Source of the DNA: a virus | Virus record (IMG/VR): IMGVR_UViG_3300043437_000592 | Span: 1-30,574 of that record | Reading direction: 5' to 3' (one strand) | DNA: 30,574 nt | In this document: positions 16,087 to 23,832 of the stretch, one piece after another | Layout: every line of letters starts with the position of its first letter | Numbering within the stretch: position 1 is the first letter of the stretch | Program-made: the position numbers and the translations under genes | The notes under the pieces: model-generated | What the model saw: the letters and a program-made list of their open reading frames with translations, nothing else | Databases searched by the model: none | What the model was told of the DNA's origin: nothing

Positions 16087-16355
16087 GGCTTCGTCTCCTT
16101 CTCTTGTGGGGTCCACTTGACCTGCTCCTTCTTTAGATTTGCTATGACGGTTTGAATAATTAGCTCTTCGAGCACGTCAGAAAGTGGCTCTTCATTTGCC
16201 TCGTAGATTAGTGCTACGTCAAAAGTCACGCTTCCATTTGTCGTTCGCATTAGCTCAAACTTCCAGTTGGTGCGGTCGGTGAGAGGTAGCGCCATTGTAA
16301 TGCTTCCACAGAAGTACTCCGTGCGCTTGTGTGGTTTGGTGTCGATGTTTATCAT
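16083..16355 (-). CDS. Hypothetical protein (90 aa)
   Basis: A 90-residue protein between the NinG-like gene and the PAPS-reductase-family gene, with ATGA-type overlaps on both sides. Predicted strands at the start (RTEYFCGSITMALPL; WKFELMRTTNGSVTFDVALIY) are followed by one helix (LSDVLEELIIQTVIANLKKE). No family is recognised. Its base composition matches the surrounding early genes rather than the AT-rich block on its other side, so the composition boundary lies at its end, near 16086. Confidence 0.6.
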   Translation of the reverse strand: MINIDTKPHKRTEYFCGSITMALPLTDRTNWKFELMRTTNGSVTFDVALIYEANEEPLSDVLEELIIQTVIANLKKEQVKWTPQEKETKP

Positions 16356-16885
16356 GTGTGTTTAATTTTCTGCTTGTAGATTTTGATCATTTCCTTCATC
16401 TGGTCGACGCTTAGGCGCAGTGGCTGTATGCGGCGTGCGTATAAGTTGTCATAGGCTGGACCTCCGATTCTTTTCAGGAGGTGCTCACCGTACTCGATAA
16501 GATTCCCGTGCTTATGTTGGTTGCACTCGACGCACTGGCCGTGGACGTTATCTTCATCAAAGCGCAAGTTTGGGTAGCTGCCCACGCTGAAGTAGTGCCC
16601 AGCGTCGTACTTTCCGGTTAAAGGTTTACCGCAACTAATACATGGGGACATTTTGTCCCTCTCTCGAATGAACTTGTTGAATACCTGCTGTAGTTCCTTC
16701 CGGTAATCGCTTAAGGTCTTGATCTTCTCGCGCATGCGCTTGATTTCTTCACTAGCTTCTTTTGCCTTTTTGCGCTTCGAATATTGCAGCACACAACTTA
16801 TCTTGGTGCAGGTGGCTTGCAGTGTGCTCAAGGTTGGCACAAAGCGCTCCCTGCAGACCTTGCATGTCTTTGGTTTGTTTTTCAT
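16352..16885 (-). CDS. ninG: NinG-like recombination/HNH-type protein
   Basis: The product has 177 residues and the full pattern of the lambda NinG (Rap) family. An N-terminal zinc knuckle (KTCKVCRERF, then CTKISC) is followed by a Lys/Glu coiled segment and then a second Cys/His domain: PCISCGKPLTGKYDAGHYF, then HGQCVECNQHKHGN near residues 112-126, an HNH-like metal site. Rap cuts branched DNA during recombination. This phage also encodes a Rad52-like annealing protein and a YqaJ exonuclease upstream in the same transcript, so NinG fits as the resolving nuclease of the same pathway. Key Cys/His residues appear intact. Confidence 0.88.
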   Translation of the reverse strand: MKNKPKTCKVCRERFVPTLSTLQATCTKISCVLQYSKRKKAKEASEEIKRMREKIKTLSDYRKELQQVFNKFIRERDKMSPCISCGKPLTGKYDAGHYFSVGSYPNLRFDEDNVHGQCVECNQHKHGNLIEYGEHLLKRIGGPAYDNLYARRIQPLRLSVDQMKEMIKIYKQKIKHT

Positions 16886-17064
16886 TTCTCGATAATATCG
16901 AACAGGTTCATGATGTGCTTCGGTATTCGGCGCAGCGGTGCGTGGTTATGTTTCCACTTGTCGGTTACGTGCCCGACCTTTTTTGGGGCGTAAACGATGT
17001 GGAAGAGTTCGTTTTTGCTGTTGAGGACGTCGTAGCTGCCGTCTGGGTTTTTATATACTCTCAT
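16882..17064 (-). CDS. Hypothetical small protein (60 aa)
   Basis: The frame is open further upstream, but that part overlaps the end of the DnaB gene out of frame. The ATG at 17064, 4 bases after the helicase stop, is the natural start and leaves 60 residues. The product has a strand-rich start (MRVYKNPDGSYDVLNSKNE), a basic Lys/His/Arg middle and a helical end (KHIMNLFDIIEK), and its stop overlaps the ninG start. No known family is recognised. Position between dnaB and ninG suggests an early DNA-metabolism accessory. Confidence 0.6.
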   Translation of the reverse strand: MRVYKNPDGSYDVLNSKNELFHIVYAPKKVGHVTDKWKHNHAPLRRIPKHIMNLFDIIEK

Positions 17065-17068
17065 AGGA

Positions 17069-18427
17069 TTAAAAAGGAACTTGTGAATTTCTTGATGGGT
17101 CTGTATAGCGCATGATATTTGGGTGGAAGCGCATGGGGGCGATACCTGTCGATCCGTTGCGCTGCTTGGCGACGATATATTCTCCAATGCCAGTCAGATC
17201 GTTACCTGCTTCGTCTCTGGTGATGCCATAGTATTCCGGGCGAAAAAGGAAAACCACTACGTCGGCGTCCTGCTCCAGCGATCCACTCTCACGAAGGTCG
17301 GAAAGCATAGGGCGCTTCTCCGCTCTGGATTCTACTGCCCTTGATAGCTGGCTTAAGGCAATCACCGAGATGTCGCACTCCTTTGCAATCAACTTCAGGT
17401 TGCGGCTTATAACGCTAAGCTCCTGTTCTCGGTTCTGGCCTTGGCGTCGGAGCTGGACCCCAGAGCTCATGAGCTGGACGTAGTCGATGAACACAGCCTC
17501 GACCTTGTGCTTCTCGACCATGTGCTTGACGCGTGCCCGAAGGTCAAAAACCGAAAGGCCAGCGGTGTCGTCAATGTAAATGGGCAGGGCGTTTATAATG
17601 TCCCGGTAGTGGTAAAAGCTCTGCATCTCTTCCTTTGTGAGTCTGTACTTCATCAGCCTGCCGCCATCGATGCCGCTTATCATGGAGATTAGGCGCAGCA
17701 CTATCTGGGTGCTGGACATCTCCAAGGAGAAAAGTGCAACCGGTGTGTTTTTAAGGGCCATGTTCAGCATTTCGGTAAGGGCCATGGCTGTTTTACCCAT
17801 CGAAGGTCTGCCTGCCATGTAAAGGAGGTCGCTTTTCTGGTGGCCTCCGATAAGCAGGTCAACCGATGAGATACCGGAGCTCAGTCCTGTAACGCCGCTT
17901 TCGCAAGTTTCACGTGCAACAACCACCTCGGTGACCTTTCCGGTGAGCTCTGCGATGTGCGAGATGTTTGTCTTCACCGACGTGTTAAAGGTTGAGGTCA
18001 TCTGGCTCATAAAGCGGTCGTGAATCTCAAAGACGTCGGCGGTCGAATCATATGAGAACTCGTTCACTTGTGCGCTTATCCGGGCGAACTCTCGCTTCAT
18101 GTAGTGCTCATTCAGGATTGAGCACCAGTGCTCGAGGTTAGCGGTGGAGGCCACCCGGTTGGTGAGCTTTGCGATAAAAGCTGCTCCTCCGCACTGATCC
18201 AGAAAACCTTTTCTGCGAGCCTGCTGGGTCACGGTTAGGAGGTCGATTGGCTTGTTCTCGACATACAGCTCAACGATACGTTCGTAAATTGAGGCCATAC
18301 GCCCGTCATAAAACCGCTCGGGAGTGATGAGTGGCATCACAATACCAACAGCTGCACTATCGAGCAATATTGCGCCTAAAACGAGCTCCTCGAGTTCGGT
18401 GTCGTGGGGTGGGACTCTGTTAATCAT
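17069..18427 (-). CDS. dnaB: Replicative DNA helicase (DnaB family)
   Basis: The product has 452 residues, normal for DnaB. The N-terminal helical domain (PHDTELEELVLGAILLD, about 7-23) is followed by the RecA-like motor domain. Walker A is GRPSMGKT (206-213), Walker B is VFIDYVQLM (312-320), the sensor-like SQLSRAVESR is near 359-368, and KQRNGSTG (421-428) carries the arginine-finger/lysine region. The hexamer unwinds DNA ahead of the fork. The gene overlaps the preceding loader-like gene by ATGA, the normal loader-helicase arrangement. No primase or DNA polymerase gene is visible in the window, so the phage probably relies on host enzymes or encodes them elsewhere. Confidence 0.96.
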   Translation of the reverse strand: MINRVPPHDTELEELVLGAILLDSAAVGIVMPLITPERFYDGRMASIYERIVELYVENKPIDLLTVTQQARRKGFLDQCGGAAFIAKLTNRVASTANLEHWCSILNEHYMKREFARISAQVNEFSYDSTADVFEIHDRFMSQMTSTFNTSVKTNISHIAELTGKVTEVVVARETCESGVTGLSSGISSVDLLIGGHQKSDLLYMAGRPSMGKTAMALTEMLNMALKNTPVALFSLEMSSTQIVLRLISMISGIDGGRLMKYRLTKEEMQSFYHYRDIINALPIYIDDTAGLSVFDLRARVKHMVEKHKVEAVFIDYVQLMSSGVQLRRQGQNREQELSVISRNLKLIAKECDISVIALSQLSRAVESRAEKRPMLSDLRESGSLEQDADVVVFLFRPEYYGITRDEAGNDLTGIGEYIVAKQRNGSTGIAPMRFHPNIMRYTDPSRNSQVPF

Positions 18428-19032
18428 GCGGGTCGATATTGTGAAGGTGGGGTGTAGATGGCTTTGGGCGGTTCGTTTCTTGCCGCTTGTGCCTGTGGTT
18501 TGTGCTCATCTCGAAACCAAACGCCGCGCATCTTCTGCTTCCAGTTCTTTACGGTCTGGCCTCGGCTATCTCGCCAGCCTGCTTCGTGATAATAGTTGAA
18601 TGCTTTTGTGGCGGCGTCGGTTGTGTATCCGTTCTCGGTAAAGAACTGCTTCACATCGTCAAGGGTGGGTGCGGAGAAGCGTTGCTTCTTAATACTCTCA
18701 CTCTCCTTCTCACTCTCACTCTCACTCTCCCTCTCGGCTTTTTTGGGTTCGCTTGGGTTCTTCTGGGTTTCCAAAAAACCAACTGGGTTCTTTGGTCTTC
18801 CTCCTTTCATGCCGTTGGCCCGGTTTCGATCACAAACCTTCTCAAATTTCACGAGGTCGCGCTTCCACTGGCTCAAGAACGGCATCAAAGCAAGCTTTAT
18901 CACGCTGTCTTCGGGCATGGCACCCGTGAGGTGGTATTCTCGCATGGCCACAAGCAGCTGTCCGCATTGCTCCGGATTGAGCGCGTCAAGCACGTCGAGG
19001 CTGTCCAGATGTAAAACGAAGGATGTTTTCAT
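18424..19032 (-). CDS. Replication initiator/helicase-loader-like protein
   Basis: The product has 202 residues. The first 95 resemble DUF6291-type proteins found in phages of Firmicutes and Bacteroidota: KTSFVLHLDSLDVLDAL, then EQCGQLLVAMREYHLTG, and RNRANGMKGGRPKNP. A low-complexity Glu/Ser run (ESESESEKESES, about 102-115) links to a C-terminal winged-helix-like domain (PTLDDVKQFFTENGYTTDAA, about 122-141; YYHEAGWRDSRGQTVKNWK, about 147-165). The latter is like the DnaD/DnaT/replisome-organiser modules that place helicase on DNA. Direct overlap with dnaB supports a helicase-loading role; the origin and DNA site are unknown. Confidence 0.7.
   Translation of the reverse strand: MKTSFVLHLDSLDVLDALNPEQCGQLLVAMREYHLTGAMPEDSVIKLALMPFLSQWKRDLVKFEKVCDRNRANGMKGGRPKNPVGFLETQKNPSEPKKAERESESESEKESESIKKQRFSAPTLDDVKQFFTENGYTTDAATKAFNYYHEAGWRDSRGQTVKNWKQKMRGVWFRDEHKPQAQAARNEPPKAIYTPPSQYRPA
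18694..18735. repeat. CTCTCA-type microsatellite inside loader-like gene
   Basis: Six to seven imperfect copies of the hexamer actctc/ctctca encode the Glu/Ser linker of the loader-like protein on the minus strand. In-frame hexamer gain or loss would change linker length by two residues without breaking the gene. Confidence 0.8.
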
Positions 19033-19146
19033 TTGAAAAATACGACCACCGCTCGCAATGGCGACCCCTTGCTCGAATGAGCTCTGGCAAAGCGGCGGCG
19101 GTCTGTATTAATATTTTCATAAGGAGTCGCAGTGCAAGTATAGGAT
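19033..19146 (-). other. Non-coding or leader gap between loader-like gene and YqaJ gene
   Basis: This is the only gap over 100 bases inside this part of the leftward unit. A TATACTTG box on the minus strand (19142-19135) is one mismatch from the -7 consensus but has no good TTG partner. An ATG at 19120 opens a 44-codon frame running into the loader-like gene; codon use does not persuade me that it is coding. The gap may hold an internal promoter for the loader and dnaB genes. Confidence 0.3.
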
Positions 19147-19881
19147 TTATCTGCTCGGGTACTCGTTCCAGTTATTAACAATGCGGTCGAGTTCTGCACG
19201 GCCTCTTTCCATACGCTGGCACAAATCGTCAAGCACCTCAATATCTACCTCAATCCTGCACCAGCTCAGACGACGGTGCTCAGGTTGCCGTGGATCGTAG
19301 CTGGCGAAGATGCCAGCGGTGCACCCATGTACGAGGCAGTTCATCTGGATTTGATAGTAGTAGTCGCTGTTGACTTCAATCAAGTCCGGACCGCATTCGA
19401 CCGTGCTATGCAGGTAGTGATTGACAGAGTTGAAGGGGCACTTCATCTCGACAACCATAAGCACGTCGCCACTTTTGTTTTTAATCAATGCGTCCGAGGA
19501 AGCGCCGCTGTATTCATTAAATGTCTTAAAGGGCGGCTTGTGCTCAATCACAAAGCTCGACATGTCCAGTGTTCCTGCCAGTGCCTTCTCTAGTTCTCCA
19601 AGAGCATGTGCTTCCCATTCGTTACCCCAGTCGATGGCACGCCCATAAGCGTCCTCCTGTGATTCTCCGGTGAGTATCTCCATGGCCTTCTGGACAACAT
19701 ACTTGTGGGCAGTCTGAGATAGCTTGCCTGCTTCCTTGTCGGCCTTGGAGCGTGGGTCGCTCATGAGGTTGTGAATGGTTGAGGCTGTGAATTTACCAAG
19801 GCGTACCTTGTCCCATGCCTCTGACTGCTGCGCTGCGTACTTAAGCACGTCAAGCGTGTATTTATTCTGAATCGGTTCCAT
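19147..19881 (-). CDS. YqaJ-like PD-(D/E)xK exonuclease
   Basis: The product has 244 residues. The YqaJ/lambda-exonuclease signature is visible: the N-terminal RLGKFTASTIHNLM (about 27-40), the acidic SGASSDALI with Asp130, the VVEMKCPF motif with Glu145 and Lys147, and YYYQIQMNCLV with Gln177. All catalytic residues are present. Such enzymes degrade one strand of a DNA end to expose single strands for annealing. The overlapping upstream gene encodes a Rad52-like annealing protein, so the two form a Red-type recombination pair. Confidence 0.92.
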   Translation of the reverse strand: MEPIQNKYTLDVLKYAAQQSEAWDKVRLGKFTASTIHNLMSDPRSKADKEAGKLSQTAHKYVVQKAMEILTGESQEDAYGRAIDWGNEWEAHALGELEKALAGTLDMSSFVIEHKPPFKTFNEYSGASSDALIKNKSGDVLMVVEMKCPFNSVNHYLHSTVECGPDLIEVNSDYYYQIQMNCLVHGCTAGIFASYDPRQPEHRRLSWCRIEVDIEVLDDLCQRMERGRAELDRIVNNWNEYPSR

Positions 19882-20551
19882 ACTTCGAAAATAGTGAGTT
19901 TATGTGATTGCGTTGTTCTTCTGTTATAAGATCGCCGAGTTGATCCATGGCTTGACGTATTTCAAACTCGTCCTCGCCTCGCACAATAGCGCTCTCGATC
20001 ATCTTCATGGTGCTTTCCGGGAGGGCATTCACCGTGACGTCCTTCTGTGTTATCTTGTAGGGCTTGTAGGTGTCCTTGTTCTTGCGATTAAGGTCACGCC
20101 CGAACACCTTCCCAAGGGACTGCGCTGCGTTCTTGAGACACTCAGCCTTTAGCTTCGGGAAGGCCATGTCCAGTGCGTTTGCCTTCTTGTTGCTGGGGTT
20201 AAGCGCCCACTGATTACGTTCGACTCCAATAACACCGTCCGGAACGCGGTCCACCATGATAACGATAGAGGCAGCGCCAGTGCGCCGTATCTCCATGCCC
20301 GTCACTGGATGAATAACAACCAGCTCAAGTGATCCTTGTACCTCGTTGGCTATAGCGTTCCATTTGAAGTTCTCGGTTGACCACTGCCCGAAGAAGAGCG
20401 TGTCGAGGGTCATCTCGATGTGGCTGATGACGACCGTGCTCGCTTTCTTGTCTGGCGTTGACTCGACACTTTCCTGCCTCGGCTCTGCATTGAGCCTGCT
20501 TTGGAACTTTTGCAGGCTATCAATGTTCTCGGGGTTCATAGGGTACCTCAT
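19862..20551 (-). CDS. Rad52-like single-strand annealing protein
   Basis: The product has 229 residues and starts in an ATGA overlap with the upstream gene; an internal ATG four codons later is less likely. It has the core Rad52/Sak-like pattern: THIEMTLDTLFFG-type sequence around 45-55, GQWSTENFKWNAIANEVQGS (about 55-75), AASIVIMVDRVP and KAECLKNAAQSLGKVFGRDLN (about 135-155). The C-terminal 60 residues are charged and helical and may contact the exonuclease, whose gene it overlaps by 20 bases. It anneals complementary single strands during phage recombination. ERF or DUF1071-type annealers are the alternatives, but the KAE/A-x-SLG-FG motif favours Rad52. Confidence 0.85.
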   Translation of the reverse strand: MRYPMNPENIDSLQKFQSRLNAEPRQESVESTPDKKASTVVISHIEMTLDTLFFGQWSTENFKWNAIANEVQGSLELVVIHPVTGMEIRRTGAASIVIMVDRVPDGVIGVERNQWALNPSNKKANALDMAFPKLKAECLKNAAQSLGKVFGRDLNRKNKDTYKPYKITQKDVTVNALPESTMKMIESAIVRGEDEFEIRQAMDQLGDLITEEQRNHINSLFSKYGTDSE

Positions 20552-20871
20552 GTCGTCTTAAGATTTAAGAGTTGAGTCATGAGGTCGTCCTGCATTGCTT
20601 CCACGTGTTGGAAAAACTGCGCCTTAGTAATTTCCTTGTAGTCGGTCTCAAGTAAAGCACGAGCAGCTGTTGTGGTCATCAGCATCGCTTGCTTTTTGTC
20701 AACCGGCTCGATATCCATGCGTGTGGTCATGGTACCGTCCATCCATGTGATGCGAGTCACTGCAATCGTGACGTCTTCCAAAATAGCCACCGCCTTGATG
20801 TCATTGGCTCGGTAGGCGGGTGTGTCAAAGTTGAGCTCTTGCTCGACCGTTGTTTTAAGTGTGATTTTCAT
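20548..20871 (-). CDS. Hypothetical protein upstream of recombinase (107 aa)
   Basis: A 107-residue protein with an N-terminal beta region (KITLKTTVEQELNFDTPAY; AVAILEDVTIAVTRITW) and a helical C-terminus (KKQAMLMTTTAARALLETD; AQFFQHVEAMQDDLMTQLL). It overlaps the annealing-protein start by ATGA. No family is recognised. Tight coupling to the recombination pair suggests a helper in that pathway, but no motif confirms it. Confidence 0.65.
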   Translation of the reverse strand: MKITLKTTVEQELNFDTPAYRANDIKAVAILEDVTIAVTRITWMDGTMTTRMDIEPVDKKQAMLMTTTAARALLETDYKEITKAQFFQHVEAMQDDLMTQLLNLKTT

Positions 20872-20889
20872 ATTTATGAATTTATGGGG

Positions 20890-21186
20890 TTACTTGATAG
20901 GGGTTGAAGTGCGCTCTGGCATTTTTCTGAATAGGGTAATCACGTTCTGTTGGATCAGTTCAACACGAAAGTCATGACCGACTCCACCAGCTCTGCGAAT
21001 AATTTCGTCGCCATCACCTTCCTCGTTATTTAATCCGAAGTCATCACAGCGCTCAAGAAAGTAGTGCACCGCTTCATCGAAGTAGATGAATGTCTTGAGC
21101 TCGTGTGTTTTGGGAGCGCCTTGCAGCTGTTCAGTAATAACCGAGTAGGTTTTGTGACCTGTAGGTCGAATGATTTCTTTTTTCAT
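20890..21186 (-). CDS. Hypothetical protein (98 aa)
   Basis: A 98-residue mixed alpha/beta protein (HKTYSVITEQLQGAPKTHE; FIYFDEAVHYFLERCDDFGL) with an acidic loop (NNEEGDGDEIIRR) and a strand-rich end. It overlaps the 62-residue gene upstream by ATGA and is 18 bases from the next gene. No family is recognised and no metal or nucleotide motif is seen. Confidence 0.6.
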   Translation of the reverse strand: MKKEIIRPTGHKTYSVITEQLQGAPKTHELKTFIYFDEAVHYFLERCDDFGLNNEEGDGDEIIRRAGGVGHDFRVELIQQNVITLFRKMPERTSTPIK

Positions 21187-21371
21187 ATATGTGTGGTTTT
21201 ATTTAATTTATTAATAGCTGTGTCAATCAAGGTGATGTATCCGTTTAGGCGAGTGGCTTCTTTGTCTCCGATAGTCAAGAGCTCAAACATATCTTGTAAA
21301 ATGCTCTCTCGTAGGTGAATCAGATATTGCAGGTCCTTGCCTTTCAGATTTTTACGAAAATCAAATTTCAT
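21183..21371 (-). CDS. Small helical protein (62 aa)
   Basis: A 62-residue, all-helical, charged protein (KGKDLQYLIHLRESILQDM; KEATRLNGYITLIDTAINK). The DNA is AT-richer than the recombination genes. The 60-base gap upstream has a repetitive ACACACACACAAC leader just before the ATG and no convincing promoter. Function unknown. Confidence 0.55.
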   Translation of the reverse strand: MKFDFRKNLKGKDLQYLIHLRESILQDMFELLTIGDKEATRLNGYITLIDTAINKLNKTTHI

Positions 21372-21431
21372 GTTGTGTGTGTGTGTTGGTTTTAAATATG
21401 CGCGTTGGTCAGCCGCGCCCCTGAAGTTAGT

Positions 21432-21680
21432 TTACTTTGCTTTATTGGTTTTGACGATCATTTTCACAACCATTTTCTCCAGTTGATCAATTACTTTAAC
21501 TGGAATATTTGATCCGTTTTTTGCGGTCCATTGTAACGGCGCGGACAAACCGTTCAAAATTGCGATGCGTTGACCTTTGTACATTACGTCGTAAAAACCT
21601 GCGTACATTGATGGGACGCGGACAAATTTGAATGTGTTGTTATCACTTACGAATTCGGGGTTGATTGCTAAATTTTTCAT
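21432..21680 (-). CDS. Hypothetical protein after an internal promoter (82 aa)
   Basis: An 82-residue protein, beta-rich at the start (FKFVRVPSMYAGFYDVMYK) with a helical, Lys-rich end (VIDQLEKMVVKMIVKTNK). Base composition is AT-rich. It is the first gene after the internal leftward promoter at 21701-21708, so it heads a sub-operon that includes the recombination and replication genes. Its position suggests an early regulator or takeover protein, but there is no recognised domain. Confidence 0.6.
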   Translation of the reverse strand: MKNLAINPEFVSDNNTFKFVRVPSMYAGFYDVMYKGQRIAILNGLSAPLQWTAKNGSNIPVKVIDQLEKMVVKMIVKTNKAK

Positions 21681-21700
21681 GGCTTTTTTGTTTTGTTTGA

Positions 21701-21708
21701 CAAATATA
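21701..21708 (-). promoter_or_regulatory. Internal leftward promoter, -7 box TATATTTG
   Basis: TATATTTG on the minus strand matches TAnnTTTG exactly, 20 bases before the ATG of the 82-residue gene, leaving a leader of about 15 bases. No clear TTG is seen at -33. It lies in the only sizeable gap between terL and the recombination genes. Confidence 0.6.
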
Positions 21709-21793
21709 CGTCACTTTTTTGCGACTTCTATAAAAAAGTTTAGAGAGTGCCTTTTTTGGTTGTGCATAACCGACGCAACCTGCGCTAAATCAA

Positions 21794-21816
21794 ATAGTTA
21801 GATTGCTAATAACTAT
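21794..21816. other. Inverted repeat at the end of terL
   Basis: ATAGTTA and TAACTAT, 7-base arms around a 9-base centre, overlap the terL stop. There is no T-run on the minus strand, so it is at best a weak terminator or an mRNA-end structure; an operator is also possible. Confidence 0.3.
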
Positions 21817-23114
21817 CCGAACTGGTACTTGCCGTAGTTGGGACGTAGCTCGAAAAACATGCGCATCATGATAGCGTCGGCGTAGTCGGGCGAAACACCG
21901 TGCATCCTGCTAATCTCTTCCTTTGAGGTTACAGCCAGCTTTCCGTCGGCTTCTGGGCGTCGTCGCTTAATCATGTCCAGCTCCCTTGATATTATGTCCC
22001 TATGGCTTCTGGGCAGCACGATAGCCCTCTTCTCGATAATCTCGGCGAGCTTATAATAACACTCGCTCTTGAGATGCACGAACCTGTCTGGATGTATTGC
22101 GCGTGATCCGTTCATGAACTCTCTGCAGCGCAGCACGTCGCACAGGCCACCTCCAACCCCGTCGGCGTCGGCTATCACTTGGCCCATCTTGATTGTATGC
22201 TTTGCAGCCAGCTCCCGGATAACCCGAACCACCTCGTCCACACGCTGCTTGCGCAGTTCATGTATCTCAATGCACTGAAGTCCTCGCCAGACCGCAATCA
22301 CGGTCCTGTCCTTTCCAAGGCGAGCAACGTCGCAGGTCATGTACATGTCCCCGGTCATTTGCTCGTCCCGGAAGCAGGCGCTGACATCGTCGTACTTAAA
22401 CAAGGCGTCGTCACTTTCGTCATACTCCCAAACGCCCTGAAGCAGACGCTGGCGGTCGACTTCGTTGAGGGCATCCAATGTTGCGACGTAGCTTTCCGGG
22501 AGATGTGGGTTGTCATAGGCAAGGGACTGCACAAAGGCACGCTCCTTTGGCATGGTCTGATCACGCCACGGCAGGTAGAACTCATGGTAGAGCCAGCCCT
22601 TGTGTGGGTTACATGTGAGCAGGATCTTCGGCGGCAGGTCATACTCTCGCATCTTATATCGCAAGCAGCTGTACAATATCTCGACCGCCCTGCGAGATAC
22701 CTGTGCTGCCTCGTCAACCCACGCATCTGTCAACTCCAGACCCTGCAGCTGCTGGAACTCAGGGTCCGATGGGTATGTAAACAAATCCTTCAGAAGTATC
22801 TCGCTGCCGTTATTGAAAGTGATGACGTTGAGCTGGGCATTGAAGGTGAAGTGCTTGTCGGCCTGCAACCCATAAAGAGTGGCGACCTCAAAGAAAGTCT
22901 TGAGGGTTGTTTTCTTCAGGGTGTCAAGTTTACTCCTTCCAATCAAGCCTCTGGTACCGGGGTACTTCAGGCGCCTTTGGATTTGCCAAACACAACCGGT
23001 GAATGACTTCGCACCGCCACGACCTCCTCCGAACAGCACCCACTTCGCAGGGCTGTCGATAGTTAGAGCTTTGAAGCATTCGTACTGCTTCGGAAGGAAG
23101 TCGATGCGTGCCAT
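21813..23114 (-). CDS. terL: Terminase large subunit
   Basis: The product has 433 residues. The ATPase domain has Walker A FGGGRGGAKS (28-37) and Walker B AWVDEAAQ (131-138) preceded by a QQLQGLELTDA adenine-side region. The RNase-H-like nuclease domain has the three acidic clusters TCDVARLG (Asp262), VIADADGVGGG (Asp316/318) and SPDYADAIM (Asp413). All appear intact. The enzyme packages DNA into the prohead through the portal and cuts it. Unusually it is transcribed leftward with early replication genes, after the SSB-like gene and well away from both the portal and the small-terminase-like gene. It is preceded by a 2-base gap. Confidence 0.95.
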   Translation of the reverse strand: MARIDFLPKQYECFKALTIDSPAKWVLFGGGRGGAKSFTGCVWQIQRRLKYPGTRGLIGRSKLDTLKKTTLKTFFEVATLYGLQADKHFTFNAQLNVITFNNGSEILLKDLFTYPSDPEFQQLQGLELTDAWVDEAAQVSRRAVEILYSCLRYKMREYDLPPKILLTCNPHKGWLYHEFYLPWRDQTMPKERAFVQSLAYDNPHLPESYVATLDALNEVDRQRLLQGVWEYDESDDALFKYDDVSACFRDEQMTGDMYMTCDVARLGKDRTVIAVWRGLQCIEIHELRKQRVDEVVRVIRELAAKHTIKMGQVIADADGVGGGLCDVLRCREFMNGSRAIHPDRFVHLKSECYYKLAEIIEKRAIVLPRSHRDIISRELDMIKRRRPEADGKLAVTSKEEISRMHGVSPDYADAIMMRMFFELRPNYGKYQFG

Positions 23115-23116
23115 TT

Positions 23117-23371
23117 TTAAAAAGGAAGGCCGTCGCCACCGTCTGGAGGCGTGACTGGCTGAGGTGTGGTCTGTGTGTTGCGATTTAACTCGATTTCACT
23201 GATCACAAGCGACAGGAAGCGTCCGCTCTTACCTTCCTTTGCCCATGCTGCGATCCTCATCTGCTTGTCGCCAATCAAGATCGTGCCGTCCATGTCTGGG
23301 TGTTTTTCGCTGGTCTTCTTCGTGTTCTTAAAGAGGGTGCCTGTGTTAGGCTTTGGGGTGTATGTACTCAT
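23117..23371 (-). CDS. SSB-like small protein
   Basis: An 84-residue protein. The central segment (TLFKNTKKTSEKHPDMDG, then GDKQMRIAAWAKEGKSGRF, then LSLVIS) resembles small phage OB-like single-strand DNA-binding proteins with a GTLFKN-HPD-W signature. The C-terminus is Pro/Gly-rich and ends DGGDGLPF, like the acidic DxxPF tail that bacterial SSB uses to bind partner proteins. It overlaps the DnaA-like gene by ATGA and is followed 2 bases later by terL. It may bind single strands during replication or recombination; the tail could contact host SSB partners. Confidence 0.55.
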   Translation of the reverse strand: MSTYTPKPNTGTLFKNTKKTSEKHPDMDGTILIGDKQMRIAAWAKEGKSGRFLSLVISEIELNRNTQTTPQPVTPPDGGDGLPF

Positions 23372-23832
23372 CTTATAATATTGATTTTTTCGAGTTGATA
23401 GGTGCAGCGCTCATAACCATAAGCTGCGAGCATTTGAGCAAGGTGCTTAAACATCTCACGCGTGTCGTGATCAACAGCAAGCAGGTCGTCGACGGCTCTC
23501 TTGGCGTGCACGATAGTGGCGTGATTGAATGAATGAGTGAACAACTGGCCAAGTTCGACGTATGTAATCACTCCGCGCATCTCGGCAAGCATGATCCAAA
23601 TAACATATTGACGTGCACGAGATATATGTCTAAGGCGTGTCTTGCTGGTCTTGATATTATTAACTCCGGTGACTACACCCACGCATTCGCAGACAGTATC
23701 GAATACCTCACGTGATGACTTGCTGGACCGTGGTTGAGTCAGCGCTTGTGTAAACTCATCACGATGCTCGTCGCGTAGACAAGGAATCAACACCATTATG
23801 AGCGAGCGGGACCTTTCTGGGGTTAACGTCAT
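23368..23832 (-). CDS. DnaA domain-IV-like DNA-binding protein
   Basis: The frame has several possible starts. ATG at 23832 gives 154 residues (it overlaps the regulator gene by 73 bases); ATG at 23796 or 23880 are alternatives. The C-terminal half matches the DnaA domain IV helix-turn-helix: SRARQYVIWIMLAEM (about 71-85), YVELGQLFTHSFNHATIVHA (about 91-110) and KRAVDDLLAVD. The HATIVHA segment corresponds to the DHTTVIHA signature that contacts DnaA boxes. No AAA+ ATPase motif is present, and the N-terminal 65 residues are unrelated. It may recognise the phage origin or host DnaA boxes, recruiting or blocking initiation. It precedes the SSB-like gene, consistent with a replication role. Confidence 0.7.
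   Translation of the reverse strand: MTLTPERSRSLIMVLIPCLRDEHRDEFTQALTQPRSSKSSREVFDTVCECVGVVTGVNNIKTSKTRLRHISRARQYVIWIMLAEMRGVITYVELGQLFTHSFNHATIVHAKRAVDDLLAVDHDTREMFKHLAQMLAAYGYERCTYQLEKINIIR

Noticed and set aside
19029-19241. A 70-codon minus-strand frame across the gap before the loader-like gene
   Set aside because: Most of it lies over the YqaJ gene out of frame; no start fits the gap and the residue make-up is unlike a protein.
22179-23006. A 275-codon frame antisense to terL
   Set aside because: terL has all catalytic motifs; the antisense frame has no recognisable pattern and no promoter or coupling.
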